A stretch of 64,000 bases of DNA from Angiostrongylus vasorum (lineage: Eukaryota; Nematoda; Chromadorea; Rhabditida; Metastrongylidae): contig JADANN010000033.1 in the NCBI GenBank assembly GCA_018806985.1, forward strand, positions 1 through 64,000. The letters run 5' to 3'. Shown here in pieces: positions 61,101 through 64,000 of the stretch. Each line of letters opens with the position of its first letter. Position 1 is the first letter of the stretch. The notes below the pieces were generated by a model that was not told the DNA's origin, did not search any database, and was given only the letters and a program-made list of their open reading frames with translations. The position numbers and the translations under genes are program-made.

Positions 61101-63889
61101 CATAAAGTACGATCCATCTAAGCTTTGTTGCAGATTTCGCAGTATTTTTTTGTTTTCAGGTGAGCAGAGTGAGGGGGTTAAAACTGCATTCTGGATCGGA
61201 GACTGTTTTATTTTCACTACTTCCTTAAATAGGCTTAATTATTATGTTGGCGGTGAAATTGTGACAATCGCTCACATGGATAGACCTCTCTATTTGGTTA
61301 GGAATGCGTATTTTCAGTTTAAGTCGTTTAGTCTTATCAAGTACCATCAGAAAACATCGTGTTCCTAACTGATCTCAAGCTTTAGCTTGGTTATATGGCC
61401 AAAGAATCACGTGTTTATGCTGTGGACAAAGAATTGAATGTGGTTTCATACAAGCTTCTGCTGTGTGTGCTAGAATATCAGACGGCGGTTATGAGAAGAG
61501 ATTTTGAGACCGCTGATAAGGTATGATGAAGTTATAAGATTATTGTTATGGTGAATTATTTTATGTTTCTATAGAGTGGGAATTTTTCGGGATTTAGCTG
61601 CGTTGTCAATGACATGCATTTTGCAGGTCTTGACAACGATTCCCAAGGAACAGCGTACACGTGTGGCTCACTTTCTTGAAAAGCAAGGATTTAAGAGACA
61701 AGCTCTCGCTGTTTCACAAGACCCCGACCACAAGTGAGTGACTGCCTGTTTCGAAAATCTGGGTTTTATTTCGTTAAATCGTTTAAATGTCACTTAGGTG
61801 CCTATTTTTATTACAAATTATGTCGACTTCGTTATGGATTACACCATCTCTGTAACCCCATCATTGTTCAAAATGCTCTTTTGTGTCTGTCAGTGTTAAT
61901 CACTAGCGATCTGTGCGCACCAGTTTTTGCAACTGACAACTCCTATCAGTGAACTTTTAGATTTGATCTTGCTTTGGCCCTTGGAGACCTCAAGACTGCA
62001 TATGATTTGGCCATTCATAGCGACAGTGAAGAAAAATGGAGGATGCTTAGTCAGGTGCTCCATTAATCTACTGCTCTGTTTTCATTCTTATTTGGATTTC
62101 ACATTATTTATTGCGAACTTGGTGAAATTATCCAACACAACATAGGCTGCTACCCTGAAATCTGAACTAATGCTAGCTGGAGAATGTCTTGGTCGTGCAA
62201 AGGACTATGGTGGACTGTTATTGCTTGCAACTTGTGCAGGATCTGCTCCACTTCTTACTAAGGTTTTTACGTCCATTCCACGATTCAGAGAATTTAACTT
62301 TTTGGCTTTCCACTACACAGTTTTTTGATAACTGTTTTAATTTTCGTTTGTTAAGCGTGTCTGTATTACACAAGTGCTGAGATATGAACAAGACTCTTAA
62401 CCTCAGGTAGATTTCAAACCCGTAGTTACCCTTACCAGGGACTCACGTGCTATTCCACACACCAGCCGATGCCCGTGCTTTTTCTTTCCCACCCATCGTC
62501 TTTAGTATGTCACTGCTGTTGGCATTAACCCGTAAACAGGAATGTTTGTAGAATAATCTAATGTTGCACATATCTCAGTATCATTGTGGTGGTTGCGTTT
62601 CACGGTGTAACCTGCCACGAGAAAAGATTCGACAGTAAATGAAAGTTAAAACACTGTCCACAATGTCTATAGACTGTCGGAGAACTGTTGAGTTCTGACA
62701 TTCACTCGTATTTGTTTGTGAACACTGAGAGCCACTCATGCTTATAGTTCTACTTTTTAGTTGAAATTGAGTTTAATTGCAAACAGCGTTTATCAGAAGA
62801 TATTTAATTTTAGCTGGCAGCAAATTCTGCCATGGATGGGCAACATAACGTGCATTTCACGACAAGTCTCCTACTTGGAGATGTAGACGCTTGTATCGAA
62901 GCTCTCATTAGGTTTGACTTCTTTTTCAGATATAATTAAAGGGTAGATATGAATTTTAGGGTTTGCAAATGCAGTTCTTTTCTTTACTGTAAATCTTAAT
63001 GTATACAATTGCAATATATTTACCTTGCGAAGCTTCCAATTTAGTACTGATCGTATTCCCGAGGCTGCGTTTTTTGCCCGTACTCACTGCCCGTCACAGT
63101 TGCAGCGGGTGATGAGTCTTTGGAAGGAGAAAGCTGATCGTGTCCAAAAGAACACGTCACGAGTAAGTGTTGCGATGTTTTTTTGATATTCTATGAAGGT
63201 GTGTATGTATATGTCTCATCTAAAGTATTTATTTTGAGAGGATTGGCGAATCACTAGCTGATCCTGTTCGCTACGAGAACTTGTTCCCAGAATGGTCAGA
63301 ATCTAAAAAAGCTGAATCTTATCTACGAGAACTGTCCAAGCTCTCTATGCCGGCTTCTGTTCACGCTCCAACGAATCAACAAAGAAATGTTATGGACGAA
63401 TTGAAGACCGCATTGAACACTGGTGCTGTAACTTTCGATGAGGCTGGTCAAGCTCATCTTCGTGGAGTGCCACGGAAAACTACACCACTTAACGACATTA
63501 GCGATACGGTTCCTAATTCTGTGCTGAAACATCCTCCTACTGTAGCTGAGTCAGTCAGTGTTGTTCCTAATGTTTCACATACTCCTCCTGTTCCAAGAGA
63601 GCCAACTCCTGAGCCAGGAAGTGAAAATGGGATTCGGGTAATATGTTTACAGTCATTTCACCCATTTCAAACTCTTAATCGTCTTAATCAGCATTATTTT
63701 CAGCTTTCTGATGATGATAGCGATGGTCTTTCTCGTGAAGCAGTAGCTGCAGCTGCTTTTGCTGCCGAGCCGGATGTCGTTAGTGAACGACCTCGGCCAG
63801 ATGTTGTCCCTCATCATGGCGGGCCAGATTTACTTCCCCAGCGCACACCTCAGCCAGAGGTGCATAGTGACAGTTTCCAATCCCTTTAA
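52109..63889 (+). CDS. copb-2: Coatomer subunit beta-prime (COPB2, beta'-COP), complete 22-exon gene
   Basis: Exons: 52109-52270, 53120-53265, 53374-53483, 53578-53663, 53725-53781, 53846-53935, 54006-54093, 54171-54216, 55174-55303, 55396-55498, 55563-55723, 59614-59871, 60889-61006, 61160-61296, 61386-61520, 61627-61733, 61961-62054, 62146-62262, 62814-62911, 63045-63162, 63239-63637, 63704-63889. They total 2,946 nt (981 aa) with every phase matching. The protein starts [19 protein letters not shown], as in animal beta'-COP. It has WD40 repeats over about residues 1-300 ([51 protein letters not shown]), a second propeller and then an alpha-solenoid ([36 protein letters not shown]), and a variable acidic/proline tail. 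It is a COPI coat subunit on Golgi membranes that binds dilysine cargo signals. Intron 2 uses a GC donor; intron 11 (3.9 kb) holds RTE and SINE insertions. Confidence 0.97.
52528..52775 (+). mobile_element. S1 SINE copy in copb-2 intron 1
   Basis: 5'-truncated: starts near CAAATACACACGGGATCGAT and runs through TTGGTACCAGACTTGTTTGG and GACGATGCTTAATGATGTCG to GATCAAGGCCGAGAGATT. Confidence 0.8.
54270..54995. repeat. Family B tandem dimer plus inverted copy in copb-2 intron 8
   Basis: Two minus units in tandem (54285-54600 and 54600-54760) meet a plus unit (54762-54995) at the shared block TGACGGGTGATTGCTGATGG. The three units form one large snap-back that fills most of the 957-bp intron. Confidence 0.8.
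56215..58610 (+). mobile_element. RTE-type retrotransposon relic in copb-2 intron 11
   Basis: An open frame (56265-56840) encodes an endonuclease-like domain: [60 protein letters not shown]. The usual catalytic Glu of the LTETR-like motif is Lys here, and the expected GDFN motif reads GGLK, so the domain is dead. The middle of the reverse transcriptase is missing. From about 57780 C-terminal pieces follow ([42 protein letters not shown]) in several frames up to about 58550. It has the same orientation as the host gene. A family S1 SINE starts just after it. Confidence 0.85.
58640..58925 (+). mobile_element. S1 SINE copy in copb-2 intron 11
   Basis: Starts AGGGCGCATGTGGAGCAGTG right after the RTE relic and ends GATCAACGCCGAGAGCTTTA. 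Full-length and in the same orientation as the host gene. Confidence 0.85.
60225..60650 (+). mobile_element. S2 SINE-like copy in copb-2 intron 12
   Basis: TACCGATCATCACAAGCACG, GCTGCTTCGATCCCTGCCCT, TGGTACCGGACTTGTCCGGG, AGCATTCTACGACATTCAAG, CGTAAAAGTTGGAAGGCC. This is the longest copy and includes a 3' stretch (GTGTAAGAAGTGGTAGGATC) not seen at 23.3 kb. Confidence 0.7.
62515..62650 (+). repeat. Family B diverged copy in copb-2 intron 18
   Basis: TGGCATTAACCCGTAAACAG and ACATATCTCAGTATCATTGT to GTAACCTGCCACGAGAAAAG, with the GACAGTAAATGAAAGTTAAA tail. Confidence 0.5.
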
Positions 63890-63931
63890 AAATTTACATA
63901 TCAATATATATAAATGTGTAAAGTGCGAAAA

Positions 63932-64000
63932 TATAAGGAGCTCGTGTAACGCAGTGGTTGAAGGCGCCCTGCAGTACACATGGGTTCGAGCCGGCACCCA
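63932..64000 (+). mobile_element. S1 SINE copy, 5' part, cut by the window edge
   Basis: GTGTAACGCAGTGGTTGAAG and GGGTTCGAGCCGGCACCC give clean box A-like and box B-like sequences about 40 nt downstream of the copb-2 stop. The intact GGTTCGAGCC box supports a tRNA origin for the family head. Confidence 0.7.

Noticed and set aside
63932..64000. tRNA gene at the window end
   Set aside because: The boxes are tRNA-like but the rest matches the S1 SINE head, and no acceptor or anticodon arm pairing is convincing.
1..64000. CRISPR array, prophage or bacterial defence system
   Set aside because: The genes are intron-bearing and nematode-like; repeats are interspersed elements, with no regularly spaced direct repeats.

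Overview
The window looks like nuclear DNA of a parasitic clade V (strongylid, hookworm-like) nematode. The evidence is two multi-exon genes with nematode-style introns (short or repeat-filled, mostly TTTCAG-like acceptors), probable spliced-leader acceptors a few bases before the start codons, and relics of Penelope-like (GIY-YIG), RTE-type and mariner elements of the kind common in hookworms. Species is an inference; nothing here names it.

Layout. 1-36 kb is repeat-dominated with no intact gene that I can defend. It holds a dead astacin metalloprotease relic cut by other elements (4.76-5.53 kb), a 13.6-kb inverted duplication (arms 7.83-11.47 and 18.09-21.45 kb), a mariner relic, an RTE endonuclease relic, several Penelope-like relics and a second near-identical inverted repeat (30.11-30.56 against 33.26-33.72 kb). 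36.77-45.76 kb (+) is a gene for an OSGIN-family flavin-dependent oxidoreductase-like protein. 45.8-52.1 kb is repeat-rich intergenic DNA. 52.109-63.889 kb (+) is a complete 22-exon gene for coatomer subunit beta-prime (copb-2); all exon phases match and the spliced CDS is 2,946 nt (981 aa).

Repeats. Four short interspersed families recur: a tRNA-like SINE ('S1', about 280 bp), a second SINE-like family ('S2'), a 400-bp family ('A') and a tRNA-headed family ('B'). Copies of A and B are often arranged as inverted, snap-back pairs, twice with an AT-rich microsatellite in the loop. With the two larger inverted duplications this makes the locus unusually rich in hairpin-forming sequence, some of it inside introns of both genes.

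The two genes have no evident functional link. COPB2 is a housekeeping COPI vesicle-coat subunit (Golgi to ER traffic); OSGIN proteins are stress-linked, FAD/NAD(P)-binding-like proteins. They lie about 6.3 kb apart on the same strand, too far for a typical nematode operon. No CRISPR array, canonical tRNA, rRNA or bacterial-type system was seen.
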